The translations under genes and the position numbers were made by a program. DNA of 64,000 nt. Source: Opitutus terrae PB90-1 (GTDB taxonomy: Bacteria > Verrucomicrobiota > Verrucomicrobiia > Opitutales > Opitutaceae). The stretch covers positions 1,674,001 through 1,738,000 of the forward strand of contig NC_010571.1 in the NCBI RefSeq assembly GCF_000019965.1, given 5' to 3'. Position 1 is the stretch's first letter; every line of letters begins with the position of its first letter. Below are positions 8,816 to 18,067 of the stretch, piece after piece. The notes under the pieces are model-generated. The model did no database searches and was not told the DNA's origin. It saw nothing but the letters and a program-made list of their open reading frames with translations.

Positions 8816-11437
8816 ATGAAAACGCTCCTCGCAATTAGCCTCATGGCTTGCGCCCTGTTCGGGCCGGCCGTTTTCGCGGCGTCCGATGCGCCGCGCGAAC
8901 GGGTTTCGTTCGACGCCGGATGGAAATTCATCAAGGGCGACACGCCTTACGCGGGCGGCTCGCTCGATTACGAACGGATCAAGGACTGGGTGCTGCCGAC
9001 GGGCGACGAGCTGCTCAACCAGCCGCCGGTGCGCGCGCCGCGCCGGCCGCGCGATCCGGAGCGCGAGGTGAAGTTTGCCCACGTCGATTTTGATGACCGC
9101 AGCTGGCGCTCGGTCGACCTGCCGCACGACTGGGGTATCGAGGCACCCTTCCAGCAGGACCTGTCCGGCGATACGGGCAAGCTGCCGTGGTTCGGCGTCG
9201 CGTGGTATCGGAAAACCTTTACGCTGCCGGCCGAGGACGCGGGGCGCCGCATTGCGCTCGAGCTCGACGGCGCGATGTCCTACGCGCTCGTGTGGTGCAA
9301 CGGCGCCTTCGTCGGCGGCTGGCCCTACGGCTACACCTCGTGGCGCGTCGACCTGACGCCGCACCTGAAACCCGGCGGATCGAACGTGATCGCGATCCGG
9401 TTGGACAACCCGAACTGGTCGTCGCGCTGGTATCCGGGTGGCGGACTCTACCGCCATACCTGGCTGACGAAGACCGCGCCCGTGCACGTCGCGCCCTGGG
9501 GCGTGTTCGTCACCACACCGGAGGTGAGCGCGGAGTCGGCGCTCGTCGACGTGGCGGTGACGCTGGCGAACGACACCGACGCGCGCGCCGACGTGCGGGT
9601 GGGCGTGAGACTCTTCGCGGCCGATCCGCAGGGCCGGGCGGTCGGTGCGCCGGTGGCGAGCAGCGAGCCGCGCGCGCTCCGCGCGGTGCCGGGCAAAGCC
9701 GTGAAGCTGGCGCACACGTTCCGCGTGGCGCAGCCCCGGCGCTGGAGCCTGCGCGAGCGCCATCGCTATGTCGCCGAGACGACGGTGCTCGAAGGCGATC
9801 GCGTGATCGATCGCATCGAGACGCCGTTCGGCATTCGCACGATCGCGCACACGCCGAACCACGGCTTTCTGCTGAATGGCGAGCGCGTGCCGCTGCGCGG
9901 GGTGTGCAATCACCACGATCTCGGCGCGCTCGGCAGCGCGATCAACGAACGCGCGCTCGAGCGGCAGCTCGAGATCCTGCAGGCGATGGGCGGCAACGCG
10001 ATTCGCACCAGTCACAATCCGCCCGCCCCCGAGCTGCTCGAGCTCTGCGACCGCATGGGCTTTCTCGTCATGGTCGAGGCGTTCGATTGCTGGCAGGCGG
10101 GCAAGACGCCCGACGACTACAGCCGGGTGTTCCACGACTGGCACGAAAAGGATCTGCGCGCGATGATCCGCCGCGATCGCAATCACCCCTGCGTGATCCA
10201 GTGGAGCATCGGCAACGAGATTCGCGAGCAGTGGGAGCCGGACGGCTGGCGGCTGGCGGCGCATCTGGCCGGCATCGTGCGCGAGGAGGATCGCACGCGC
10301 GCGGTCGCAGCCGGGTTCAATGCTATTGTTTCCGGTTACAACGGCTTTCAAAGCGTCGTCGACCTCGTGGGCTACAACTACAAGCCCGCGGAATATGCCA
10401 AGCTGCGCGCCACGCATCCGCAGATCGTGCAGCAGGGCGCGGAGACTGCGTCGACCATCAGCTCGCGCGGCGAGTACTTCTTCCCGGTCAGCGAGGACAA
10501 GGCGCAAGGCCGCGCGGACTTTCAGGTGAGCTCCTATGACCTCTACACGCCGCCGTGGGCGACGACGCCCGACACGGAGTGGAAGGCGCAGGACGAGAAT
10601 CCGTTCGTGCTCGGCGAATTCGTGTGGACCGGGTTCGACTATCTCGGCGAGCCGACGCCGTATAACGCCGACGTCACAAATCTGCTGAACTTCTCCGACG
10701 CGGCCGGTCGCGCGAAAATGCAGCAGGAGCTCGACGCGCTCGGCAAAATTCGCGTGCCGTCGCGCAGCAGCTATTTCGGGATCATCGATCTCGCCGGTTT
10801 CCCGAAGGATCGTTTTTACCTCTATCAGGCGCGCTGGCGGCCGGAGTTGCCGATGGCGCACATCCTGCCGCATTGGAACTGGCCGGAACGCGTCGGGCAG
10901 GTCACGCCGGTGTTTGTCTACAGCTCGGGCGACGAGGCGGAGTTGTTCCTCAACGGCAAATCGCTCGGCCGGCAGAAACGCGGGCCGGGCGAATATCGCT
11001 TCCGCTGGAACGACGTCGTCTACCAGCCCGGCGAGCTGAAAGTGGTCACCTACAAGAACGGCAAGCCGTGGGCGGACGCCGTGCAGCGCACGACGGGCGC
11101 GGCGGCGAAGCTGCTCGCGCAGCCCGATCGCGCGGCGCTGCGCGCGGACGGCCGCGATCTGTCGTTCGTCACGATCACCGTCGCGGACCGGGACGGCCTG
11201 CTCGTGCCGCGGTCGAAGAACAAGCTCACGTTCAGCATCACCGGGCCGGCGACGATCGCCGCCGTCGACAACGGCGACGCGACGAGCTTCGAGCCGTTCC
11301 AAGCCCGCGAGCGCTCGGCCTACAATGGACTCGCGCTGGTGATCCTGCGTACGAAACCGGGCGAGAGCGGGCCGATCACCCTGCGCGCCGAGTCGACCGG
11401 ACTGGCGCCAATCGAGGTGACGTTGAAGAGTGAATGA
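8816..11437 (+). CDS. GH2 beta-galactosidase-type glycosidase
   Basis: Secreted enzyme of 873 residues (signal peptide MKTLLAISLMACALFGPAVFA). It has an N-terminal sugar-binding domain with the DLPHDWG motif near residue 100, an immunoglobulin-like domain, and a GH2 TIM barrel (about 340-640) with RGVCNHHDLGA and RTSHNPP. The acid/base is Glu468 in SIGNEI and the nucleophile Glu601 in VLGEFVWTGFDYLG. C-terminal beta domains follow to the end. The start lies 21 bases after the GH43-GH95 stop, so the two are probably co-transcribed. It most likely removes beta-galactose from pectic side chains; GH2 members acting on other beta-linked sugars cannot be excluded. The start is preceded by TTCCC, with no Shine-Dalgarno sequence. 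Confidence 0.92.
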   Translation: MKTLLAISLMACALFGPAVFAASDAPRERVSFDAGWKFIKGDTPYAGGSLDYERIKDWVLPTGDELLNQPPVRAPRRPRDPEREVKFAHVDFDDRSWRSVDLPHDWGIEAPFQQDLSGDTGKLPWFGVAWYRKTFTLPAEDAGRRIALELDGAMSYALVWCNGAFVGGWPYGYTSWRVDLTPHLKPGGSNVIAIRLDNPNWSSRWYPGGGLYRHTWLTKTAPVHVAPWGVFVTTPEVSAESALVDVAVTLANDTDARADVRVGVRLFAADPQGRAVGAPVASSEPRALRAVPGKAVKLAHTFRVAQPRRWSLRERHRYVAETTVLEGDRVIDRIETPFGIRTIAHTPNHGFLLNGERVPLRGVCNHHDLGALGSAINERALERQLEILQAMGGNAIRTSHNPPAPELLELCDRMGFLVMVEAFDCWQAGKTPDDYSRVFHDWHEKDLRAMIRRDRNHPCVIQWSIGNEIREQWEPDGWRLAAHLAGIVREEDRTRAVAAGFNAIVSGYNGFQSVVDLVGYNYKPAEYAKLRATHPQIVQQGAETASTISSRGEYFFPVSEDKAQGRADFQVSSYDLYTPPWATTPDTEWKAQDENPFVLGEFVWTGFDYLGEPTPYNADVTNLLNFSDAAGRAKMQQELDALGKIRVPSRSSYFGIIDLAGFPKDRFYLYQARWRPELPMAHILPHWNWPERVGQVTPVFVYSSGDEAELFLNGKSLGRQKRGPGEYRFRWNDVVYQPGELKVVTYKNGKPWADAVQRTTGAAAKLLAQPDRAALRADGRDLSFVTITVADRDGLLVPRSKNKLTFSITGPATIAAVDNGDATSFEPFQARERSAYNGLALVILRTKPGESGPITLRAESTGLAPIEVTLKSE

Positions 11438-11456
11438 TGAAGCCCGCACCGCTTCT

Positions 11457-11510
11457 TGTAGGGCTGCCGCCTGCCGGCAGCCTCGGCCGGCGGCGAGCGC
11501 CGGCCCCACA
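11457..11510 (+). repeat. Double-hairpin element (GTAGGGC family)
   Basis: Reads TGTAGGGCTGCCGCC, then CGGCCGGCGGCGAGCGCCGG, ending CCCCACA. It is the same pair of half-sites as 214-296 but in plus orientation and with almost no spacer. It sits in the GH2 to CE12 gap, 20 bases after the GH2 stop. Confidence 0.8.
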
Positions 11511-11567
11511 AACCATACCGCTGCGCACGACAAATCCGTGGCGTTCACCTCGCCGAGCTTTCCAACA

Positions 11568-13226
11568 ATGAACTCCCGTCTCCTCTCCCTTCTCGCCCAG
11601 ATTCTCGGCGGGCTCACCTGCGGGCTCGCCCTGGCGGCGTTTGCACAAACCCAATCTCCCGCGCCTGCCACGCCGGCGCCTGATCTCGCGAAAAATCCCG
11701 CGGCGGTCGCGACACCGCTGAATCCGGCGTTGCCGACCGTGTTCATCGCGGGCGATTCGACGGCGGCGAAGAACAATGCCGATCCGGTGCAGGGCTGGGG
11801 CGTGCCGTTCGCCGACTACTTCGATCCGGCGAAGCTCAACGTGGCGAATCGCGCGCGCGGCGGTCGTAGCAGCCGGACGTTTATCACCGAAGGCTTGTGG
11901 GACCAGTTGCTCGCGGAGGTGAAGGCCGGCGATTTCGTGCTGATCCAGTTTGGTCACAACGACGGCGGAGCGATCAACGAGGAGCCGCCAGGCTCGACGC
12001 GACCGCTGCGCGCGCGCGGCTCGCTGCCGGGTGTGGGCGAGGAGTCGCAGGAGATCGACAACGTGCTCACGAAAAAACACGAGGTGGTGCACACGTTCGG
12101 TTGGTATCTGCGCAAGATGATCGCGGACCTGCAGGCGAAGGGCGCGACGCCGATCGTGCTGTCGCCCACGGTGCGCGCCATTTGGAAGGACGGGAAAGTT
12201 GAGCGCGGCGCGCCCAACGCGCATCGCGCGTGGAGCCGCGAGGTCGCGCAATCGGCCGGGGTCGCGTTTGTCGACGTCACCCGGATCATCGCCGACCGTT
12301 ACCAGCAGCTGGGCGAAGCGCAGGTGAAGGCGTTGTTCGGGCCGGATCACACGCACACGAACGTTGCCGGCGCCGAGCTGACGGCGGCCAGCGTGGTCGC
12401 GGGATTGAAGGGGCTGCGCCAGGGACCCTGGGCGCCGTTTCTCTCGGCGAAAGGCCAGGCCGTCGAAGCGGACGCGATCGGCTGGCTCAACCTGCCCGAG
12501 CCGGCGAATCCCGAACTGCCGTCGCTCGTGCTGATCGGCGACTCGACGGTGCGCAACGGCCGCGGCGACGGCGACAAGGGCCAGTGGGGCTGGGGCGAGC
12601 CGCTAGCCGGATTGGTCGATCCGGCGAAACTGAACGTCGTGAACCGCGCGATCGGCGGCTTGAGCAGCCGGACCTTTTTGACGCAGGGACACTGGGAGCG
12701 CGCACTCACGCTGATGAAACGCGGCGATTTTTTGATCATGCAGTTCGGGCACAACGACAGCGCGGCGTTGAACGACACCTCGCGCGCTCGCGGCACGATC
12801 AAGGGCGTGGGTGAGGAGACGGAGAAGATCGACAATCTGCTGACGAAAAAACACGAGGTGGTTCACACGTATGGCTGGTATCTGCGGCATTACGTGCGCG
12901 AGGCGAAGGAGCGCGGGATCACGCCGATCATCTGTTCGCCCGTTCCGCGCAAGACATGGAAGGAGGGCCGCATCGTGCGCTCCGCCGACAGTTATGCCGG
13001 CTGGGCCAAGCAGGTCGCGGAACGGGAGGGCGTGGCCTTCATCGATCTCAACGAACTCGTCGCGCAGCGCTACGACCAGCTCGGCGCGGAGAAAGTCGAC
13101 GCGCTGTTTGCGGACGAGCACACGCACACCAGCCGGCTGGGTGCGGAACTGAACGCCGCGATCGTGGCGGAGGCGCTGCGCGCGATGCCAGACGTGCGGC
13201 TGAAGGAGGGGTTGCAGTCGCTGTAG
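11568..13226 (+). CDS. Tandem CE12 rhamnogalacturonan acetylesterase (two SGNH domains)
   Basis: Secreted protein of 552 residues; the ATG at 11568 gives a signal peptide (MNSRLLSLLAQILGGLTCGL, cleavage about AFA). Two complete SGNH/GDSL esterase units follow. Unit 1 (about 55-285) has GDST (Ser64), GHNDGG and PDHTHT; unit 2 (about 315-545) has GDST (Ser326), GHNDSA and DEHTHT, so both have Ser, oxyanion Gly/Asn and Asp-x-x-His. Both also share the ENVLTKKHEVVHT-like block, which indicates internal duplication. The expected activity is removal of acetyl esters from rhamnogalacturonan so that lyases can act. It ends the run that begins with the SSS symporter. Its TAG stop lies inside a palindromic repeat that starts at 13223. 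Confidence 0.9.
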   Translation: MNSRLLSLLAQILGGLTCGLALAAFAQTQSPAPATPAPDLAKNPAAVATPLNPALPTVFIAGDSTAAKNNADPVQGWGVPFADYFDPAKLNVANRARGGRSSRTFITEGLWDQLLAEVKAGDFVLIQFGHNDGGAINEEPPGSTRPLRARGSLPGVGEESQEIDNVLTKKHEVVHTFGWYLRKMIADLQAKGATPIVLSPTVRAIWKDGKVERGAPNAHRAWSREVAQSAGVAFVDVTRIIADRYQQLGEAQVKALFGPDHTHTNVAGAELTAASVVAGLKGLRQGPWAPFLSAKGQAVEADAIGWLNLPEPANPELPSLVLIGDSTVRNGRGDGDKGQWGWGEPLAGLVDPAKLNVVNRAIGGLSSRTFLTQGHWERALTLMKRGDFLIMQFGHNDSAALNDTSRARGTIKGVGEETEKIDNLLTKKHEVVHTYGWYLRHYVREAKERGITPIICSPVPRKTWKEGRIVRSADSYAGWAKQVAEREGVAFIDLNELVAQRYDQLGAEKVDALFADEHTHTSRLGAELNAAIVAEALRAMPDVRLKEGLQSL

Positions 13227-13273
13227 ACCACCTCGGTGAGGTGGCGGGCCACGTCCCCAGCGACTTGGCCTAC
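13223..13273 (+). repeat. Double-hairpin element (CCACCTC family) supplying the CE12 stop codon
   Basis: Starts GTAG at 13223, has a CCACCTC/GAGGTGG hairpin, and ends GGCCTAC at 13273. A relative lies at 25308-25356. The TAG at 13224-13226 is the stop codon of the CE12 gene, so the element boundary coincides with the end of the reading frame. Confidence 0.75.
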
Positions 13274-13327
13274 CGTCTCGCGTGAGGACCACGGCGGCGC
13301 GGGAGGCGCCGCGCTACTGCCGGAAAG

Positions 13328-14383
13328 TCAGTTGTCGACGCCAGCGGCGGTCGTCTCGGCCGCGACGGGCGGCCGAAGCGTCGGCCCTTCGATCAGCTTG
13401 GCGGGAATGGTCGTCAGCGAAGGCTCGCCGGGGATGCCAAACTCGTTGTGGAGAAGCTGTCCGATCACGAGCTCGGCACAACGCGCGCCGAGTTGATGCG
13501 TCTGCAAATCGAGCGCCGCGCACGGTTCGGTGACGCGCAGTGAATTGAGGCAGACGAAACTGTGCGTCTTCGGCACGTCGGCGCCGCACTCCTTCATCCA
13601 GCTCATCGCCTCGGGGAAATGGCCGAGCACGACGTCGGGATCGTATTTCTTGAACCAGGTCTCGAAATCGGCGCGGGTGATGGAGGTCCGGCGCAGTGCG
13701 GGCACCGCGGTGATTTTTGGCAGGTATTTCTGCAGCGCGAGAAACGCGCCTTCCCAGCGGAACTGCAGCCGCTCGTCGAGGTGGATGTCCATAAACAACC
13801 CCGGGCGCCGATAGCCGCGTGCGTGCAGCTCGTGCAGCAGCGCCACCATGGAGCGATAGTGATCCGAACAGACGCAGTGCAGCGCGGGATGGTCGATGAA
13901 ATAGTCGGCGTAGACCGCGGTGTAGCGGTCCCAGCTCAAGCCAGTGAGATCCGGAAAGCCGGACGCGGGCAGGACGATGAGCCCCTGGATCCCGCGCGTG
14001 TGGAGGATCGTGTCGAGCCGGTTCAACCGCATGCCTTGCGGGCCAATCTCGAAGCGCTCGACCTTGAAGCCGAGATCGTTGGCGCGCTCGGAAATTCCGG
14101 AGAGCAGGCTCTCGTTGTAGCGAATAACGTGCGCGGGGCGGATGGGCTCGACCATCTCAATGGCCGCGAGCACGCCGCGAAACTTCTGCCCGCGTGAACG
14201 CCGCAGCAGTGACATGACGGCGCCGGTCAGCGGATTGCGCTCGTAACCGGCCGCCTTCGCGGCGGCACGCACGCGCGCGACGGTATCAGGGTTGACGCGC
14301 GGCGAACCGCGCAACGCGTCCGAGACGGTCGTCCGCGAGAGCCCGAGGGAGCGGGCCAACGTGCGCAGAGTGGGGGCAGCCAT
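13328..14383 (-). CDS. LacI-family transcriptional regulator
   Basis: Regulator of 351 residues. It has an N-terminal helix-turn-helix (about 4-24, [18 protein letters not shown]) with the LacI hinge-type [11 protein letters not shown] segment, then a periplasmic-binding-like effector domain (about 60-340). The ATG at 14383 was chosen because the HTH then begins at residue 4; an in-frame ATG six codons upstream is possible. It is divergent from rhaM, the PL26 lyase and GH105, so it probably senses a rhamnogalacturonan-derived sugar and represses that set. A strong inverted repeat lies 45 bases upstream of its start (14428-14448). Confidence 0.9.
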   Translation of the reverse strand: MAAPTLRTLARSLGLSRTTVSDALRGSPRVNPDTVARVRAAAKAAGYERNPLTGAVMSLLRRSRGQKFRGVLAAIEMVEPIRPAHVIRYNESLLSGISERANDLGFKVERFEIGPQGMRLNRLDTILHTRGIQGLIVLPASGFPDLTGLSWDRYTAVYADYFIDHPALHCVCSDHYRSMVALLHELHARGYRRPGLFMDIHLDERLQFRWEGAFLALQKYLPKITAVPALRRTSITRADFETWFKKYDPDVVLGHFPEAMSWMKECGADVPKTHSFVCLNSLRVTEPCAALDLQTHQLGARCAELVIGQLLHNEFGIPGEPSLTTIPAKLIEGPTLRPPVAAETTAAGVDN

Positions 14384-14427
14384 GGGGAACAGCGCCACCA
14401 TTCGACTTCGCGGCGGGAGTTCAATGC

Positions 14428-14448
14428 AAATTCGACCAGTCCGAATTT
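14428..14448. promoter_or_regulatory. Candidate LacI-type operator between lacI and rhaM
   Basis: AAATTCG (14428-14434) and CGAATTT (14442-14448) are a perfect inverted repeat with a 7-base centre, standing out as AT-rich in GC-rich surroundings. It lies in the divergent spacer, 45 bases from the lacI start and about 150 from rhaM, where an autoregulating LacI protein would bind. This is prediction only. Confidence 0.4.
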
Positions 14449-14599
14449 TTTGGGGCCGCGCCGCACTGCATCCATCGCGCGCGGCCCCAACGACGGTCGA
14501 GGGCCTTGGCCGCGGCCGTTCAAACTGTCCCGGAACTCGCCCGGTCGCCTTTCCCGGCGCGGCTCGCACCGTGAAGCAACGTTTCACCCCTTCGCCCCG

Positions 14600-14914
14600 A
14601 TGATTCGCAAAGCGTTCGTCATGTCCGTCAATGCCGGCTGCGAGGCCGAGTACGAGCGGCGCCATCGCCCGATTTGGGCCGAGCTCGCGCAGGTGCTCAA
14701 AGCGCACGGTGTCCATAACTACTCGATCTTCCTGCATCCGCAGACCCGGCAGCTCTTCGGTTATGTGGAGATCGAGGATGAGGCGCGTTGGGCGGCGATC
14801 GCCCGCACGCCGGAATGCCAGCGCTGGTGGAAACACATGGGCGACGTGATGCCCAGCAATCCCGATTTCAGTCCGGTCTCCGCGGACCTGCGCGAGGTAT
14901 TTCACCTCGACTAG
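14600..14914 (+). CDS. rhaM: L-rhamnose mutarotase
   Basis: Small cytoplasmic protein of 104 residues, the usual length of the RhaM/YiiL family, which interconverts alpha and beta L-rhamnopyranose before isomerisation. Family features seen are [13 protein letters not shown] near the N-terminus, HNYSIFLHP in the middle strand, YVEIEDE, and the Trp-rich WWKHMGDVM segment. The ATG at 14600 was chosen because family members begin immediately with the first beta-strand (RKAFVMSVN); the longer frame upstream is Arg-rich and unsupported. It is the first gene opposite the LacI regulator and is followed by PL26 and GH105, tying that cluster to rhamnose released from rhamnogalacturonan. No rhamnose isomerase, kinase or aldolase lies in the window. 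Confidence 0.92.
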   Translation: MIRKAFVMSVNAGCEAEYERRHRPIWAELAQVLKAHGVHNYSIFLHPQTRQLFGYVEIEDEARWAAIARTPECQRWWKHMGDVMPSNPDFSPVSADLREVFHLD

Positions 14915-14919
14915 TTCCC

Positions 14920-14978
14920 GGGAGCGCGACCGCCCGCGGTCGCTCCGAGGAATTGCGGCCGAGGGTGGCCGCGCTCCC
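14920..14978. repeat. Inverted repeat (GGGAGCGCG family)
   Basis: Outer arms GGGAGCGC (14920-14927) and GCGCTCCC (14971-14978), with further pairing of GACCGC/GCGGTC and GGCC segments inside. It shares the AATTGCGGxCGAG core with the copy at 5269-5325. It fills the rhaM to PL26 spacer. Confidence 0.75.
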
Positions 14979-15007
14979 AAACTCCGATCTTCGACTCCCC
15001 GTTACCC

Positions 15008-17755
15008 ATGTCCCACCTCACTCGTCGCCAATTTGTACAGAAAACCGCGCTCGCCGCCGTGGCGGCGCAACTCGCCACGTCCCTGCGCGCGCAAGTCAAC
15101 GCCGCCCCCGCCGGCGCCGTGCCCGTGAAAGCGTCCGTGAAGCCGGGCGTTGCCGAAGCGCGCTGGCTCGATGGTTCGACGCCGAAGGTGCAACCCGGAG
15201 CCACCTGGGGCGTGGCCTGGCCGCGCGGACAGCACCCGGCGGGAACGACCTTCGCGCTACGCGCCGACGGCGCGGCGCTGCCGGTGCAGAGCTGGCCGCT
15301 GGCGACGTGGCCGGACGGATCATTCAAATGGACCGCCCACGCTTTGCCGGCGAACACCCCGGGCGCGTCCTTCGAACTGGCGGCCGGCACGCCGGCCGAA
15401 CTGCCGCAGCCGCTGCGGGCGAGCGAATCCGCCGACGCGATCGCGATCGACACCGGCGTGATCCAGGTTCGGGTGGCGCGCGCGGGCCGCGAGCTGATTC
15501 CGCTGATCACGCGCGACGGTCGCGAGATCCTGCAGCACGGCCGGCTGGTGTTGTTGCGACAGGACGCGGCGGAAGCGGGGGCGGATCCCGAGCCCTTCGC
15601 CGGCGAGATTGGCGCGGTGACGCTTGAGCAGTCGGGTCCTGTGCGGGCGGTGGTGAAGATCGAGGGCCGGCACGCGGCGGAGCAAGGCGGTCGCGCCTGG
15701 CTGCCGTTCGTGGTGCGGCTGTATTTCTACGCGGGCGGCGACGCGATCCGCGTGATGCACACGATCATCTACGACGGCGACGAGCGGAAGGATTTCATCC
15801 GCGGACTGGGATTGCGGTTCGATGTGCCGCTCCGTGGGGAACTGCACGACCGGCACGTGCGGTTCTCCGGGCAGGAGGCGGGATTGTTCACCGAAGCGGT
15901 GCGCGGGCTCACGGGGCTGCGCCGCGACGCGGGCGCGGCGGTGAAGAATGCGCAGCGTGCAGGCGAAGCGACCCCACCACTCGAGGCTTGGCCGAAGAAC
16001 GTGAGCAGCCGGCTGCATTACGTGCCGGCGTTCGGCGACTGGACGGTGTTCCAGCCCAACGCGGACGGATTCGAGATCCGCAAGCGGACCAAGCCGGGCT
16101 ACACCTGGATCAGCGCGGCGCGCGGTCAGCGTGCCGGCGGGATGGGTTATGTCGGCACGCCGACGGGCGGCGTGGCTTTCGGCATCCGCAATTTCTGGCA
16201 GAGCCATCCGGCGCAACTCGACATTCGCGGTGCCGCGGGTGAGCGCGCCGAAGTCACCGCCTGGGTGTGGGCCCCGGAGGCCGGGCCGATGGATTTGCGC
16301 GGCTATCACGACAGTCTCGGCGAGGACACCTACGACAAACAGCTCGAGGCGATGGAAATCACCTACGAGGATTACGAGCCGGGCTTCGACAAACCGGAGG
16401 GCGTGGCGCGCACGAGCGAATTGTATCTGTTCGCGCTGGCGGCGACGCCGCGCGGCGCCCAGCTCGCCGCGCTCGCCGACGTGGTGCGCACACCGCCGGT
16501 CGTGATGGCGACGCCCGCGACGCTGCATGTGGCCGGAGTGTTCGGCGGACTGTGGTCGCCGGTGGATCGTTCGACGCCGGAGCGGGCCGCGATCGAGGAC
16601 CAGCTCGATTGGTATTTCGACTATTATCAACAGCAGCGCGAGGAGCGCCGCTGGTACGGCTATTGGAACTACGGCGACGTGATGCACAGCTACGACGTCG
16701 ATCGCCACGAATGGAAATACGACGTCGGCGGGTTCGCGTGGGACAACTCGGAGTTGTCCACCGACATCTGGCTCTGGCTGCTTTTCCTGCGCAGCGGCCG
16801 CGCGGACATCTTCCGTTTCGCCGAGGCGTTGACGCGGCACACGGGCGAGGTCGACGTGCATCATCAGGGCCGGTTCGCGCCGCTGGGCTCGCGGCACAAC
16901 GTGCTCCACTGGGGCTGCAGCGCGAAGCAACTGCGGATCAGCACGGCGTTGAACCGACGCTACTATTACTATCTCACCGGTGACGAGCGGTTCGGCGATC
17001 TCATGCGCGAGCAGATCGAGGCGGCGCGGGCGCTGGCCATGATCCAGGCCAACCGCAAGGTCGCGCGCGATCGCGTGACGCCGCCGGATCCGAACGCGAA
17101 GGAAGTCTACGCCGGATTCGGCACGGACTGGGGCTCGCTCGCGGGCGCGTGGCTGACCGAGTGGGAGCGCACCGGCGATCCGAAGATGCGCGACCGGCTG
17201 CTCGCGAGCATGCGCACGATCGCGGCGCAGCCGCAGGGATTTTTCACCGGTGGCGCGCGGCTGCAACTGGCCACCGGCGCGTTCGCGAAAAGCGACAACG
17301 AGCGACCAAACGTCTCGCACCTGAGTGCGGTGTTCGGGCTCGTCGAAGTTTGTGCCGAGCTGGTGCAGCTGCTCGACGTGCCGGAGTTCAAGCAGGCGTG
17401 GCTCGATTATTGCAGACTCTACAACGCGCCCGGCGAGGAGCAGGCGCAGCGTTTCGGCCAGCCGCTGCGCGGCATCAGCCTGCAGCAGGGGCACTCGCGG
17501 CTCACCGCGTTTGCGGCGGTGCAGCAACGCGAGCCGACGCTGGCGCAGCGCGCGTGGTCGGAGTTCTTCCGGGGGGAGGGTGGCGAGGGCCGCACGCGCA
17601 ACCAGCGACTCGAGGTCCACGAGGTGCGCGGGCCCGAGGTGCTGCGACCGGTGCACGAAGCCCGGTTTGTCTCCACCAACGGCAGCGCGCAGTGGGGCCT
17701 GGCGGCGATCGAGTGCCTGGCGCTGGTGGGCGATCAGCTTGGCGCTCACAAATAA
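15008..17755 (+). CDS. Exo-rhamnogalacturonan lyase family protein (PL26/YetA-like), Tat-exported
   Basis: Protein of 915 residues. The N-terminus MSHLTRRQFVQKTALAA is a twin-arginine signal, so it is probably exported folded. The N-terminal beta domain (about 45-300) carries WPDGSFKWTAHAL, a signature-like stretch of the PcRGLX/YetA group. The centre and C-terminus (about 480-900) look like an (alpha/alpha)-toroid, with WYGYWNYGDVMHSYD, HHQGRFAPLGSRHNVLHWG and RRYYYYLTGDERFG. The expected role is exolytic beta-elimination of rhamnogalacturonan-I ends. It lies between rhaM and a GH105 that would process its unsaturated product. Family assignment is by motif and context; the exact activity is inferred. 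Confidence 0.8.
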   Translation: MSHLTRRQFVQKTALAAVAAQLATSLRAQVNAAPAGAVPVKASVKPGVAEARWLDGSTPKVQPGATWGVAWPRGQHPAGTTFALRADGAALPVQSWPLATWPDGSFKWTAHALPANTPGASFELAAGTPAELPQPLRASESADAIAIDTGVIQVRVARAGRELIPLITRDGREILQHGRLVLLRQDAAEAGADPEPFAGEIGAVTLEQSGPVRAVVKIEGRHAAEQGGRAWLPFVVRLYFYAGGDAIRVMHTIIYDGDERKDFIRGLGLRFDVPLRGELHDRHVRFSGQEAGLFTEAVRGLTGLRRDAGAAVKNAQRAGEATPPLEAWPKNVSSRLHYVPAFGDWTVFQPNADGFEIRKRTKPGYTWISAARGQRAGGMGYVGTPTGGVAFGIRNFWQSHPAQLDIRGAAGERAEVTAWVWAPEAGPMDLRGYHDSLGEDTYDKQLEAMEITYEDYEPGFDKPEGVARTSELYLFALAATPRGAQLAALADVVRTPPVVMATPATLHVAGVFGGLWSPVDRSTPERAAIEDQLDWYFDYYQQQREERRWYGYWNYGDVMHSYDVDRHEWKYDVGGFAWDNSELSTDIWLWLLFLRSGRADIFRFAEALTRHTGEVDVHHQGRFAPLGSRHNVLHWGCSAKQLRISTALNRRYYYYLTGDERFGDLMREQIEAARALAMIQANRKVARDRVTPPDPNAKEVYAGFGTDWGSLAGAWLTEWERTGDPKMRDRLLASMRTIAAQPQGFFTGGARLQLATGAFAKSDNERPNVSHLSAVFGLVEVCAELVQLLDVPEFKQAWLDYCRLYNAPGEEQAQRFGQPLRGISLQQGHSRLTAFAAVQQREPTLAQRAWSEFFRGEGGEGRTRNQRLEVHEVRGPEVLRPVHEARFVSTNGSAQWGLAAIECLALVGDQLGAHK

Positions 17756-18067
17756 GCCGATGTTCGCGCATTAGCCTCTGACCATGCACAACTTGGGTGA
17801 TTGTAACCCGCGATCACCCCGACTCATGACGGTCGCATTCCTACGGTCAGAATCCGCGGGCGATTGTATCAAATCCGATTCGGCGGCGTGATGCTCGCCC
17901 GGCCCGTTTTCGCGCCGTACCCCCATGTTTACCTCGCTCCGATCGTCCTTAGGAAAACTGCCGTTGCGGTGGGGCGCCGTGGCGCCGCGGCCATGCCGCC
18001 GGCGGCGATCCGGATCCGAGGTCCGCGCTGACGCCCGCACGGCGATCTACCCCTAATTCCCACCTCC
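17756..18067. other. Spacer without a supported gene
   Basis: No convincing reading frame, RNA gene or member of the local repeat families was found. A short GGGTGAT/ATCACCC stem is visible near 17794-17818. Given its size, it may hold a promoter for the GH105 gene at 18068. Confidence 0.5.

Noticed and set aside
8570-11776. A 1068-codon open frame antisense to the GH95 end and the whole GH2 gene
   Set aside because: Arg/His/Ala-rich translation without domains; it mirrors the GC-rich third positions of the real plus-strand genes.
15320-17749. An 809-codon open frame antisense to the PL26-like gene
   Set aside because: Arg/Ala-rich composition and no family signature; a by-product of high GC.
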